This document shows, one piece after another, positions 16,969 to 25,804 of a stretch of DNA of 64,000 nucleotides; positions within the stretch are counted from its first letter, which is position 1; each line of letters begins with the position of its first letter. The notes under the pieces were generated by a model that was given only the letters and a program-made list of their open reading frames with translations, made no database searches and was not told where the DNA came from. A program made the position numbers and the translations under genes. Where the stretch lies: contig NZ_JAAFZA010000028.1 in NCBI RefSeq assembly GCF_015356865.1, positions 1 to 64,000 on the forward strand, in the 5' to 3' direction. This stretch comes from Catenulispora pinisilvae (lineage in GTDB: Bacteria; Actinomycetota; Actinomycetes; Streptomycetales; Catenulisporaceae).

Positions 16969-17277
16969 GTGACGGACACTACTGCCAGCACTCAGTTTGG
17001 AACTCTCCGCGTAGAGCGGGATCTGCGACGCGCGATTCACCACACCGAAGCTGGCCGCGTTGCCCTCCCCATTCTCGTCTCCTTCGCTAGCGACGCGCCG
17101 GCGATCGATGCTGAGCTGATCCTTCCCGGCGGCGACGCCGAAACCATGTGTAACGAGATCAACGCGCTCCTGCACGGCGGGACCGCCGAAGCGGCGACCG
17201 GCTCCAGGCGTGCAACGGGCACGCGTAGCAGGCGAGCCTCTCTGCAGGACACAACCTTCGACGCCCCAGGCGCGTAG
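16969..17277 (+). CDS. Hypothetical protein, 102 aa
   Basis: I recognise no family. The first 60 residues have normal coding composition; the C-terminal 30 are Arg/Ser-rich. It starts with GTG 16969 and is 13 nt upstream of the RsbW-like gene, so the two are probably co-transcribed. The start is not backed by a strong ribosome-binding site. Confidence 0.55.
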   Translation: MTDTTASTQFGTLRVERDLRRAIHHTEAGRVALPILVSFASDAPAIDAELILPGGDAETMCNEINALLHGGTAEAATGSRRATGTRSRRASLQDTTFDAPGA

Positions 17278-17290
17278 GGGGTGACCGGGG

Positions 17291-17791
17291 ATGGCCACCG
17301 CTTTGCTCGAAGCCCCGCGACCGCTATTCGTCGATTTCGCGGTCCCGACCAAGCGTGCCGAGTCCGTCCCGCTGAGCAGGCGTATCGCCAGGACGACCCT
17401 CAGCCTCTGGGGAATCGACCTTAAACACGCCGTCATCGATGACACCATCGTGGTCCTCTCCGAACTGGTCACCAACGCGCACCGGCATGCCTCATGTTCT
17501 GGAGATGCCGAGGTTCGCATCGACCTAACCGCGGAGTCACTGCTTCGGATCGCCGTTCACGACCACCACCCTGACAAGCCGAAGGCGTTGGCGGCGCCAT
17601 ACGACGATGACAGCGGGGGTTGGGGGCTGTTCGTGGTCAAACAGCTAGTCGAGCGTTCAGGCGGCACCATCGTCATCCCCCTCGACGAGAACGGCCATGG
17701 CAAGACCATCTGTGTGGAGATCCCCCTGGTTGCTGAGGCTTTCCTGACGTCATCAACAACCGGGTCGGTCGAGGCGCTGGCAGTCCGATGA
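17291..17791 (+). CDS. RsbW-like ATP-binding protein (HATPase_c_2)
   Basis: The 166-aa protein has the Bergerat-fold N-box ELVTNAHRHA (about residues 57-66) and the G-box DDDSGGWGLFVVKQL. Such stand-alone ATPases are abundant in actinomycetes and resemble anti-sigma-factor kinases. The GGGGGTGACCGGGG stretch before ATG 17291 provides the ribosome-binding site. No cognate sigma or anti-anti-sigma gene is adjacent. Confidence 0.88.
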   Translation: MATALLEAPRPLFVDFAVPTKRAESVPLSRRIARTTLSLWGIDLKHAVIDDTIVVLSELVTNAHRHASCSGDAEVRIDLTAESLLRIAVHDHHPDKPKALAAPYDDDSGGWGLFVVKQLVERSGGTIVIPLDENGHGKTICVEIPLVAEAFLTSSTTGSVEALAVR

Positions 17792-18184
17792 GCTCGACGA
17801 CTTCTGTTCTGGGCCCTGCGTCGCACAGCAACGCGCGCTATAAGCGGATCAGCCTGCGTGGATGGCAGCCGAGCCTACGGTCGGCGTCCGAGGATCGCGG
17901 GCGCGGGCAGGAACGTTGCGACTCGACACCCGAGCTGCGGTCTGGTTAGCGGTAATCACCGAAGCTGCACTCCCAGCGGCCCGGCCTGCCGCGCATCGCC
18001 CCCCGGTGCGCGATGTGAGCCCCGAGGCCGGGTCGTCGACCACACGAATGCTGATTTGCGAATCTCTTGAGGAAGGGCGCGCGATCCTGTGAACGTCTCC
18101 GAGCTAAAGGCATTCACAGTCAAGGTAATGATCATGCCCACCGACGCCGGCAAACACCTAGCCGCACCTGCTGGTCCTGACGGG
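17792..18184. other. Intergenic stretch without a supported gene
   Basis: Only short open frames of non-coding character are seen between the convergent RsbW-like and FGE-like genes. I found no RNA gene or clear terminator. Confidence 0.5.
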
Positions 18185-19123
18185 CTACGAGCCGAGGAGA
18201 TCTGTGGGGTCTGTTGTGACGCAGCGGAACCCTGTGTCGTCGTCGAGCATGGCGAGGTTGGCGTCATTGAACGCCGACGGCAGAGCTCGGCTGAATGGGC
18301 TGGTGAACGCCGAGCCTTTCAGCTCATAGCGGTCGGTGGTAGTGGATGTCGAGCACCATTCCCACGTGTTTCCGCACAGGTCATAGACGCCGTATGGGCT
18401 GACACCGCTGTGATACCGGGTTACAGGCGTGGTGTGCCTGATCTGGGATTCCCGGACGTTGCACTTGAACGGAGTTGCCTGGTCGCCCCAGGGGTAGAGG
18501 GCGCCTCGGGCGCCGCGAGCCGACTTCTCCCATTGGTGTGCGGTCGGGAGTTGTTTTCCGGCCCAGGTGGCGTAGTCGCTGGCGTCGTGCCAAGTGACGA
18601 ACACGACGGGGTGGTCAGCGAGCTGCTCCGGGAACCGGCCGTCGGTCCAGTGTGCTGGCAGCGTGCGGCCGGTGGCGGTGGTGAATCGTTCGTAGTCAGC
18701 GTTGGTGACCGGATGGATGTCGATCCAGAATGCCGAGAGCCATACGGGCTGTGCGGTGGATCCGGCCAAGAACACTCCCTGCTCGATGAGTGTCATTGGC
18801 CGACCGTCGAGATGGTGCCGGCGGACTGGGCGTTCTGCGGTTGCGGCGATCAGATCGGTATCGGCGTCGTCATAAACGATCGAGTTCATGCCCATAGTCG
18901 CTTGGATGAACCGGCGTCGCGTGTCGGGCTGGGCTTGGGCAAGCAGGGTGTCCAGGGCCTGCTGATTGACGGGGCGGGGCGTGATGTCAGCTCCGCCGGC
19001 AACCCACTTGCCGATCATGCGGTTAGAAATGCCCATCTGGTGAGCCATGCCCTCGTAAGTCAAGCGTGCAGCCTGCATAAGCGCCCGGACTTCTATCCCG
19101 GTCCAGCGATTGACCGCGACCAC
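18185..19123 (-). CDS. HTH / formylglycine-generating-enzyme (SUMF1)-like fusion
   Basis: The 312-aa protein has an N-terminal XRE-like HTH (about residues 10-60, RLTYEGMAHQMGISNRMIGKW) joined to an FGE-sulfatase domain. That domain shows FWIDIHPVTNADYERF, QLPTAHQWEKSARG, YPWGD and CGNTWEWCST. FGE enzymes oxidise Cys in CxPxR motifs to formylglycine, but many homologues have other or no catalytic role. The start is GTG 19123 with GGGAGG upstream. It is followed on the same strand by the class IV gene only in the sense that both point left; the aminotransferase lies upstream of it. Fusion to a DNA-binding domain is unusual. Confidence 0.85.
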   Translation of the reverse strand: MVAVNRWTGIEVRALMQAARLTYEGMAHQMGISNRMIGKWVAGGADITPRPVNQQALDTLLAQAQPDTRRRFIQATMGMNSIVYDDADTDLIAATAERPVRRHHLDGRPMTLIEQGVFLAGSTAQPVWLSAFWIDIHPVTNADYERFTTATGRTLPAHWTDGRFPEQLADHPVVFVTWHDASDYATWAGKQLPTAHQWEKSARGARGALYPWGDQATPFKCNVRESQIRHTTPVTRYHSGVSPYGVYDLCGNTWEWCSTSTTTDRYELKGSAFTSPFSRALPSAFNDANLAMLDDDTGFRCVTTDPTDLLGS

Positions 19124-19192
19124 GCGACGACCCTCCCGATGACAGCGCGAACGCGAATCATCGTACTGTCACCGCGGAGTCGCGGACGGCGA

Positions 19193-19975
19193 TCAGATTT
19201 GGTCGGGTTCGATGGCCAGGTACTTCTCGGACAGCTCGGCGAGCAGCGGGTGGCTGGTGTCGAACTGGTGGCCGTCGATCGCCCCGATCGGGCGAACACC
19301 GTAGGAGACGTTTGTGGCGAACGCAGCCTGCATCCCGTGGATCTCGGCTGCGTTGACTCGGGCGCTCACCGACGGCTGGTGGAGGCGGGCGATCAGAGCT
19401 GCGGTGATGCCAGGCAGCACATTCCCGGAGGGCCAGATGATCTGATCGGCGTCGATGAAGGCAACGTTCCAGGTCACGCCTTCGGTGACATCACCGTTTG
19501 TCTCGGTGAACAAGGCGTCGTCGAATCCAGCCTGCTGGGCTACGCGCCTCTGGTAGAGCGAGGCCATCAAGCCGGCATGTTTGACATGCGGAAGCTCCCT
19601 GCTGAAAGCCACAGTGGCCACTTTCAGTGCTGGCAGCGGGAGGGTCGCTGCAGGCCGGGTGGTCACCAGAACGTCGGGGTTGGCCTTGGCGCCAGTACGG
19701 CCCATCTCCAGCCCGGGGTCGAAGACGGTGACTCGAACCGTTGTCGGGGTTTGGAGCTGTTCCACCGCCTGGGCGACAAGCGTACGGACGTTCTCGGTGT
19801 CGAGTTGGGTTCCGAACACTGTCATGCAGTCCCGCGCCAGGCGCTGCATATGCAGGTCCCAACCGCGGACGCGGCAGCCAGCTTCAATGCGCATGGACGT
19901 GAAGTGCGCGTAGTTCACCAGCGCCAAGGATTTCAGGTCTTCGCCGTCTATCGGCGATCCGTTGAGCTCAGCCAC
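19193..19975 (-). CDS. Class IV PLP-dependent aminotransferase (BCAT / aminodeoxychorismate lyase type)
   Basis: The protein has class IV features: the PLP lysine in VKHAGLMASLYQRR, a TEGVTWNVAFID segment matching the phosphate-binding 'E-x-x-x-x-N' region, and a C-terminal VLPGITA. I chose GTG 19975 (260 aa) because the family normally begins with 'ELNG'. Upstream in-frame starts lack homology and a ribosome-binding site. No Shine-Dalgarno precedes GTG, so it may be leaderless. Substrate (branched-chain amino acid, aminodeoxychorismate or other) is unclear. Confidence 0.82.
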   Translation of the reverse strand: MAELNGSPIDGEDLKSLALVNYAHFTSMRIEAGCRVRGWDLHMQRLARDCMTVFGTQLDTENVRTLVAQAVEQLQTPTTVRVTVFDPGLEMGRTGAKANPDVLVTTRPAATLPLPALKVATVAFSRELPHVKHAGLMASLYQRRVAQQAGFDDALFTETNGDVTEGVTWNVAFIDADQIIWPSGNVLPGITAALIARLHQPSVSARVNAAEIHGMQAAFATNVSYGVRPIGAIDGHQFDTSHPLLAELSEKYLAIEPDQI

Positions 19976-20478
19976 GTTGGCAGTCTTACACGGGGCGCAG
20001 GATGCGGCGAAGAGCCAATCTTCACAAGTTCCGTGGAAGTTCCGTGCTGGGGCCATGGCGGTGCGTTCACTGGCACGCGGTTCAGCGGGATCGTTGGAGC
20101 GGACACGGAAGGTGACCAAGTGGACCGTAAGCGTCAGTCAATGCGGCGAGGGGGGTGCGTTGTGGAGCGTGCATCGACGCCTGGCGAGAATTTGGCGGGC
20201 ATGGCAGCACCCTTCTCTCGGGCCGAGCACCGTATGGGCTTTCCTGCGGTCCTCGATACGGTGACAACGTCGTCGCCCGTTGGCCTCGCCGGTCCTGAGG
20301 TCGTGGGAAAGGCCTTGAGCCTTGCGCGCGATGGTGGGACAACCCTGGCCCGGTTGAGCTGGTCTGTGGCTGGCGTGGGGAGTGGTCCGGCGATGCTGGC
20401 AGCTGGACAAGCGGCGCGGCACCGCACTCTGCCGCCGGTGAGGCTTCGTGTGTTTCTTGCCTGCCGGGGGTGGCGGCG
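19976..20478. other. Divergent intergenic stretch, no supported gene
   Basis: The stretch lies between the minus-strand aminotransferase and a plus-strand gene. Open frames here are antisense or continuation artefacts with biased composition. It presumably holds both promoters; I could not identify clear boxes. Confidence 0.45.
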
Positions 20479-21510
20479 ATGAGCCTGCGAGAGGCGGGGC
20501 AACGCTCGTTCAAGCCGCTGGTGCATCCTGCCGGCTCGGACACTGCGCTGGCTGCCGTGCTCGGCGAGGTGGCTGCCGGGCGGTGGCGTGCGATGGCCGA
20601 TCTGCTGAGTACCACTGATCCCGCCGATCATCAGCTGAGGTGCACTCGGACGCTTCTGCTGGCCCGGGTAGCGGCGCCGACTGATGCGGTGGCTTCCTGG
20701 CGTCGTGATTGCCCGCGGGACCACGACGCCTTGGCGATGAGCGTTCGGGTCGGTGCTGAGCGGGTGTGCGCGCTGACCGGCGCCGCCCTGGCGCGGGCGG
20801 CCCACCCGATGGGTGATGCGGTGCTGTCTTGCCGGGAGGTGCAAGAGCTATTCCCGCACGACCCGGTCGCGTACCTCTCGGAGTTCGCGCTTGCTTGCGT
20901 CCGCGGGACTGCCGAGCCTGGACCACCAGATTGTCCGGTTCGGGGACCGTGGCGTGCGTTCACGAGTTGCTGGCGGACGAGCCCGTGGAACCGTGAAACG
21001 GTCCACCGGATGCATGACGCGATCGTTTCCGCTTCGGGTGGTCGGCTGCGGCCGGGCGATGGCCAATTGTTCGCCCGTTCCCTGTCCTCGTCGCCTGGTA
21101 CCCCGGCTGCCACGCCGCTGCGGGTGCTGCCACTGGTTTCCCTTGCCAGCATCTGGCACACACGGAAAGAAAGCCGGTGGGCGGTGCCTGCAGAGCAGGA
21201 TGGGGAGGCCGTCGGAGACGTCGAGAGAGCCTGGATCTGGTTCTGCTCGGCCCGGCCAGAAACGCGGCTGGTCGCGGACCTGTCCTTTCTCGCCCACGCG
21301 TTGTGGGAAGCGCGCGACATGGAGCGTGCAGCGATGGTGTTCGAAGCCCTCGGCCCATACGGCGCGCCCCGGCCCTGGGAGCAGGTTGCCGGGGTCGGCA
21401 GGGGAACGGAGCTGCTGGTGCAGGCCCGTGCCGAGGCGCTCGCCGCCGTTTCGTCCCGCACAAGCTCACGTCCAGCTCGTCCGCGTCCCCACCCAAAATC
21501 AGCACATTGA
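20479..21510 (+). CDS. Hypothetical protein, possibly frameshifted (DUF4034-like ends)
   Basis: The 343-aa frame resembles actinobacterial DUF4034-type proteins at both ends: an A-A-G-R-W-R-A-M-A-D-L-L stretch early, and a FLAHALWEARDMERAAMVFE helix with ALGPYGAPRPWEQ late. The middle (about residues 145-180) has atypical composition, and the expected 'HELLADEP...WNRE' match is split between two frames. Two compensating frameshifts near 20.9 kb are therefore possible. ATG 20479 follows a GGGGGTGG stretch. Confidence 0.5.
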   Translation: MSLREAGQRSFKPLVHPAGSDTALAAVLGEVAAGRWRAMADLLSTTDPADHQLRCTRTLLLARVAAPTDAVASWRRDCPRDHDALAMSVRVGAERVCALTGAALARAAHPMGDAVLSCREVQELFPHDPVAYLSEFALACVRGTAEPGPPDCPVRGPWRAFTSCWRTSPWNRETVHRMHDAIVSASGGRLRPGDGQLFARSLSSSPGTPAATPLRVLPLVSLASIWHTRKESRWAVPAEQDGEAVGDVERAWIWFCSARPETRLVADLSFLAHALWEARDMERAAMVFEALGPYGAPRPWEQVAGVGRGTELLVQARAEALAAVSSRTSSRPARPRPHPKSAH

Positions 21511-21572
21511 TGTATCGGCCTATGGTGGCCGCCTCCTTCCCGTCCGCGCTACCAAGTATCGAAGGGTTCACC

Positions 21573-23105
21573 ATGTCCATGCCGTCTTCCGCGAGCGCAT
21601 CCCCACCGCGCCGTTCTGCTGCACAGCACGATGAGGACCTGCTGCGCCGGATCGGCGTTCAGCCGGTGCTGGCACGTCGGATGACCGGGTTCGGGAACTT
21701 CGCGATCTCGTTCTCCATCATCTCGATCCTGTCCGGCTGCATGACGCTGTTCGGCTATGGCATGGGCACCGGCGGCCCGGCCGTGATGATCTGGGGCTGG
21801 ATCGGCGTTGGAGCCCTGGTGCTGCTGGTCGGGCTGGGCCTGGCGGAGGTCACCAGCGCCTACCCGACGGCCGGCGCGCTGTTCTTCATGGCTGAGAAAC
21901 TCGGCGGGACCAGGGGCCGGGCCTGGAGCTGGGTGACCGGCTGGCTGAACCTGCTGGGCCTGCTGGGCGCGATCGCCGGGATAGACTACGGCGCCGCGCA
22001 GTTCACCGGCGCCCTGATCGCGCTGCGCAGCACCTTCACCCCGACCAAGTACTCCACCCTCGGCATCTACGCCGTGATCCTGCTGCTGCATGCACTACTG
22101 AACCTATTCGGGGTGCGGGTTCTGGACTTGTTCAACCGGGTCTCGGTGATCTGGCACCTGGCCGGCGTCACGCTGATCGCGGCTGTTCTGGTCCTGGTGC
22201 CGAAGCAGCACCAGAGCGTGTCATTCGTGTTCACCCACTACGTGAACACGACCGGGTTCCACAGCTCGCTGTATGTCTCGGCGATCGGGCTGCTGCTGGC
22301 CGGCTACACCTTTTGCGGCTACGACGCCTCCGCGCATCTGTCGGAGGAGACCGAACACGCCGCGGTCGCCGCGCCCAGGGGCATCATCCGCGCGATCTGG
22401 ATGTCCTGGATCGCCGGAGCGGTGTTGATCGCCGGGATGCTGTACGCGGTCCGGTACTACGCCGATGAGGCCGGCGCGCCCGTGCCACCAGCGGCGATCT
22501 TCAACGATGCTCTCGGGTCGAGCTGGGCGCAGGCTCTGCTCGCTGTGGTGATCATCGCGCAGCTGTGCTGCGGTCTGGCCGCGACCGGCTCAGCCTCCCG
22601 GATGGTGTTCGCCTTCTCCCGTAACGGCTCGATGCCCGGCTCGGGCCTGTGGCGCCGCACCAACCGGCACAAGGTACCGGTGAACGCGGTCTGGCTGGCG
22701 ATCATCGCCGCGTTCGTGCTGGCACTGCCGTCGCTATGGAACCCCACCGCCTACAACGCGGTGGTGGCGATCAACATCATCGGGATCACCCCCGCCTACG
22801 CCATCCCGATCTGGCTGCGAGTCCGCGCCGGGAGTTCCTTCACCCCTGGGGAGTGGAGCCTGGGGCGCTTCGGGCGGCCGATCGGCATCGCCGCGGTCAG
22901 CTGGGTCGCGATCGAGACGGTCCTGTTCTGTCTGCCGCAGTCCCAGCCGATGTGGTCCTGGACCCACTTCAACTACGCTCCCGTCGCGCTGATCGCCGTG
23001 CTGCTGCTGGCCGCGGCACTGTGGCCGCGCTGGGGACGAGGAGCTGGGGATGCGACCACCGCAGCGCTGGAAGCCGACAAATTCTCCGACATCCCGGTGA
23101 TCTGA
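21573..23105 (+). CDS. APC-superfamily amino acid permease
   Basis: The 510-aa protein has about 12 hydrophobic segments and the N-terminal APC signature F-G-N-F-A-I-S-F-S-I-I-S-I-L-S-G. The conserved GYTFCGYDASAHLSEET stretch in segment 8 is typical of GABA/amino-acid permeases of this branch. GAAGGG precedes ATG 21573; the frame is open much further upstream, but without membrane character. It sits one nucleotide before the glutamine-synthetase-like gene, so uptake and gamma-glutamylation of the same amine or amino acid is a reasonable inference. Confidence 0.93.
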   Translation: MSMPSSASASPPRRSAAQHDEDLLRRIGVQPVLARRMTGFGNFAISFSIISILSGCMTLFGYGMGTGGPAVMIWGWIGVGALVLLVGLGLAEVTSAYPTAGALFFMAEKLGGTRGRAWSWVTGWLNLLGLLGAIAGIDYGAAQFTGALIALRSTFTPTKYSTLGIYAVILLLHALLNLFGVRVLDLFNRVSVIWHLAGVTLIAAVLVLVPKQHQSVSFVFTHYVNTTGFHSSLYVSAIGLLLAGYTFCGYDASAHLSEETEHAAVAAPRGIIRAIWMSWIAGAVLIAGMLYAVRYYADEAGAPVPPAAIFNDALGSSWAQALLAVVIIAQLCCGLAATGSASRMVFAFSRNGSMPGSGLWRRTNRHKVPVNAVWLAIIAAFVLALPSLWNPTAYNAVVAINIIGITPAYAIPIWLRVRAGSSFTPGEWSLGRFGRPIGIAAVSWVAIETVLFCLPQSQPMWSWTHFNYAPVALIAVLLLAAALWPRWGRGAGDATTAALEADKFSDIPVI

Positions 23106-23106
23106 C

Positions 23107-24486
23107 ATGACGGCCGACATGACCACCGCACCGACCATTGGGCACCGGTGGAACGCCGACAAGCTGCGTGCCGCCATCGCTGACGGCACGATTCACACCG
23201 TCACTTTGGCCTTGGTCGACTCGCACGGCCGGCTGGCCGGCAAGCACCACGCCGCTGGCCACTTCGCCACCAGGATCATGGAGCACGGCGAGCACGCGTG
23301 CTCCTACCTGCTCGCTTCCGACATCGACCTGACTCCCGGAGACGGGTCGGGACTGTCGGGCTGGGAGTCCGGCTACGCCGACATGCTCCTGCTGCCAGAC
23401 CTGGAAGCGATCTACCAGCTGCCAACCCAACCTGGCGAGGCGCTGGTGTTCGCCAACGCCGTCGACGATGCCGCGCCGCTGGCGGTCTCACCCCGACGGA
23501 TACTCGCCGAGCAGGTCGAGCGGCTGGCCGGCCGCGGCTACAACGCGATGATCGGCGTCGAGGCCGAATACACCCTCATCCACGCCCCAGACGCCGAACC
23601 CGGCCCTGCACAGCCTTGGCCGAGTCTGGCGCCGGTGGGACGCATGAACGCCGATTATGCCACCCGCCATCCCCGACCGGTTGCCGAGCACCTACGCGCC
23701 GTGCTCAGCGCAGCGCAGCAGGCCTGCCTGCCGCTGGAGGCGATGAAGACCGAGTCAGGGCCCGGGCAGATCGAAGCCACTTTCGCCCCCACCGGGCCGG
23801 TGCGTGCCGCCGATGACTACACCGTCTTCAAAGCACTGTCACGGGCCGTGGCTGGCGAGCAGGGCCTTGACGCGCTGTTCATGGCCGCCCCCGACATCGA
23901 CTCCGGCAATGGCTTGCACTTGCATGTTTCGCTGCACTGCGACGGTGCCTCAGTGATGAGCACGCAGGCCGGCGACCTGAGCCAGACCGCGAAGCAGGCG
24001 ACCGCAGGAATGCTGGGCGGGCTGCCTCATCTGCTGCCGTTGCTGGCGCCGACCGTGAACGCATACCGCCGCTTCCGCCCCTACAGTTTCGCGCCCACCA
24101 CCTGGTGTTGGGGCTATGACAACCGGACCTGCGCGGTGCGGGTGACCGGCGGTGAGCACAACGTGCACGTGGAGATCCGCGTGGCCGGCGCCGACGCCAA
24201 CATCTATCTGGCCCTGGCCGCGATTCTCGGCACGATCGTCGAAGGCATCGACACCGACGCTTCACCAGGCAAGGAGACGATCGGCAACGCCTATGCCGCC
24301 CACGACGCTGTGCCGATCGCTACCAGTCTGACCGAGGCGCTGGCCGACTTTCGCCGCTCGGACTTGGCTGCGCGGATCTTCGGGTCCGTGGTCGCCGACC
24401 ACCTGGCGCGTACAGCAGACCAGGAAGCGGCTGCCTTCCGCGAGCAGGTCACCGCCAGCGAAATCCACCGCGCAATGCGCGCCTGA
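23107..24486 (+). CDS. Glutamine synthetase family protein (gamma-glutamyl-amine ligase type)
   Basis: The 459-aa protein has GS motifs: AMIGVEAEYTLI (metal/glutamate site), SGNGLHLHVSLH (ATP/metal), and RFRPYSFAPTTWCWGYDNRT (ammonia/glutamate loop). The divergent N terminus and pairing with a permease suggest a PuuA/GlnA3-GlnA4-like enzyme that ligates glutamate to an amine rather than housekeeping GS. It follows the permease by one nucleotide and precedes two GNAT genes, so it is likely part of a catabolic or protective operon. Confidence 0.92.
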   Translation: MTADMTTAPTIGHRWNADKLRAAIADGTIHTVTLALVDSHGRLAGKHHAAGHFATRIMEHGEHACSYLLASDIDLTPGDGSGLSGWESGYADMLLLPDLEAIYQLPTQPGEALVFANAVDDAAPLAVSPRRILAEQVERLAGRGYNAMIGVEAEYTLIHAPDAEPGPAQPWPSLAPVGRMNADYATRHPRPVAEHLRAVLSAAQQACLPLEAMKTESGPGQIEATFAPTGPVRAADDYTVFKALSRAVAGEQGLDALFMAAPDIDSGNGLHLHVSLHCDGASVMSTQAGDLSQTAKQATAGMLGGLPHLLPLLAPTVNAYRRFRPYSFAPTTWCWGYDNRTCAVRVTGGEHNVHVEIRVAGADANIYLALAAILGTIVEGIDTDASPGKETIGNAYAAHDAVPIATSLTEALADFRRSDLAARIFGSVVADHLARTADQEAAAFREQVTASEIHRAMRA

Positions 24487-24504
24487 ACACGGGAAGGAAC
24501 AGAC

Positions 24505-25410
24505 ATGAGCGCGCTCCAGATCCCGGTTGCCCGGCCGCCCGAGACCACCACCGCTGGGATTCACGCGGTGCGTGGCAGCGCCGCCGACACCGCGATGATC
24601 GAGGGCTGGGCTGGAGGAACAGGCCGGAGTCTCGGGCGCGGCGACATGGCCCTGCTTATCCGACACCACCCCGGCGCACTGCTGATCGGCATCCTCGATG
24701 GCCGACCTGTCTCGGCCACCGCAACCGCCGGCTACGACGGGTTCTGCTTCACCGGTGCGCCGATCGTCGACCCGGCGTTCCGCGGCCGAGGTATCGAGGA
24801 ACCGACAGTCGAGCTGGTCCTGAGCAACATCCCAGACTGCCCGGTCGCCCTGGAGGCCCCACCGGGCATGCGAGACTTCTTCGCAGCCCGCGGCTTCTAC
24901 ACCCGATGGAGAACCATCTCCTTCGCCGGGCCTGTCCCCGCACCTCGGGCTACCGATGCGCGCGTGGCGCCGCTACACGCCAAGCTTTACGGCCAGGCCG
25001 CAGTCTTGGACGCCCGCTGCTTCCCGGCCGATCGAACCGCGCTGGCCGTCGACTGGTCCCAGGGGCCCGGCCGGTACGCGCTGGGCTTTGTGGAGGGCAA
25101 CCGGCTACGGGGCTATGGCGTCATCCGCCCAGGCATCGGGGCTGCGCGCATCGGTCCGATATGCGCAGCCGACCCGCGCGTAGCCGCCGCGCTATTCGAC
25201 GCGCTGGCTGAGCACGCCGGGCAGCACGGCGCCCGCGCGATCGCCATCGACGTCCCCGAGCCGAACCGGGCGGCCATGGCACTGTGCGAGACCCGCGGAC
25301 TGTCCTACGACAGCGAGACCCTGCGCATGGTCCGGTCCTGCCCCGGCAACGCAGAACGAGCCGTGGACCTGACGATGCTATACGGGCTCACCAGCCGGGA
25401 ACTGGGATGA
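24505..25410 (+). CDS. Tandem-domain GNAT acetyltransferase (first of two paralogues)
   Basis: The 301-aa protein contains a GNAT domain with an acetyl-CoA motif variant (FRGRGIEEPTVEL), followed by a second domain of the YitH/HolE type (RYALGFVEGNRLRGYGVIRP). In motif A, Gly-x-Gly is followed by Glu-Glu, an atypical feature. GGAAGGA precedes ATG 24505, 18 nt after the GS-like gene. Its paralogue is 394 nt downstream. It may acetylate the amine handled by the GS-like enzyme; this is context inference. Confidence 0.85.
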   Translation: MSALQIPVARPPETTTAGIHAVRGSAADTAMIEGWAGGTGRSLGRGDMALLIRHHPGALLIGILDGRPVSATATAGYDGFCFTGAPIVDPAFRGRGIEEPTVELVLSNIPDCPVALEAPPGMRDFFAARGFYTRWRTISFAGPVPAPRATDARVAPLHAKLYGQAAVLDARCFPADRTALAVDWSQGPGRYALGFVEGNRLRGYGVIRPGIGAARIGPICAADPRVAAALFDALAEHAGQHGARAIAIDVPEPNRAAMALCETRGLSYDSETLRMVRSCPGNAERAVDLTMLYGLTSRELG

Positions 25411-25804
25411 GCGCTATCGAAGCTGTGGCGCTTTCCCGGGGCTGTGTTTCGGCGTCCAAATTCGGGATGTGCCCGTTGTGTGCCCATAGGTGGCGTGCGA
25501 GACCTCAGCTCAACTGCGTTAGGACGGAGGACGGCTGCCCGACCGAAGGAAACGGAGGGGGACCCGCTGGCGGACCCTGGTGGCCACTTCCGCAGATCCG
25601 CACGGAGCCGCAGCCCACAACACTCCTGGACACGGGACCCCGGAGCCTGCGGCGACTCACGAATTGCAGCAAAAGCGGAGTTCGTAGGCGTCAGCGTCGC
25701 AGCTCAACGAGCCGCACTCCATCCTGCTCAAGCCGACTGACCGACACGACTGTTTGCCGTGGCCAGCGCCGAACTGGGCTCACCCACCATCCACGGAGCC
25801 ACCC
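25411..25804. other. Gap between the two GNAT genes, no supported gene
   Basis: An open frame overlaps the first GNAT stop (ATGA at 25407) and runs to about 25808, but its Arg/Ser/Thr-rich translation looks non-coding. I see no repeat or terminator. Confidence 0.45.

Noticed and set aside
18089-20482. 797-codon open frame on the plus strand
   Set aside because: It is antisense to the FGE-like and aminotransferase genes, which have clear motifs; its translation has no family features.
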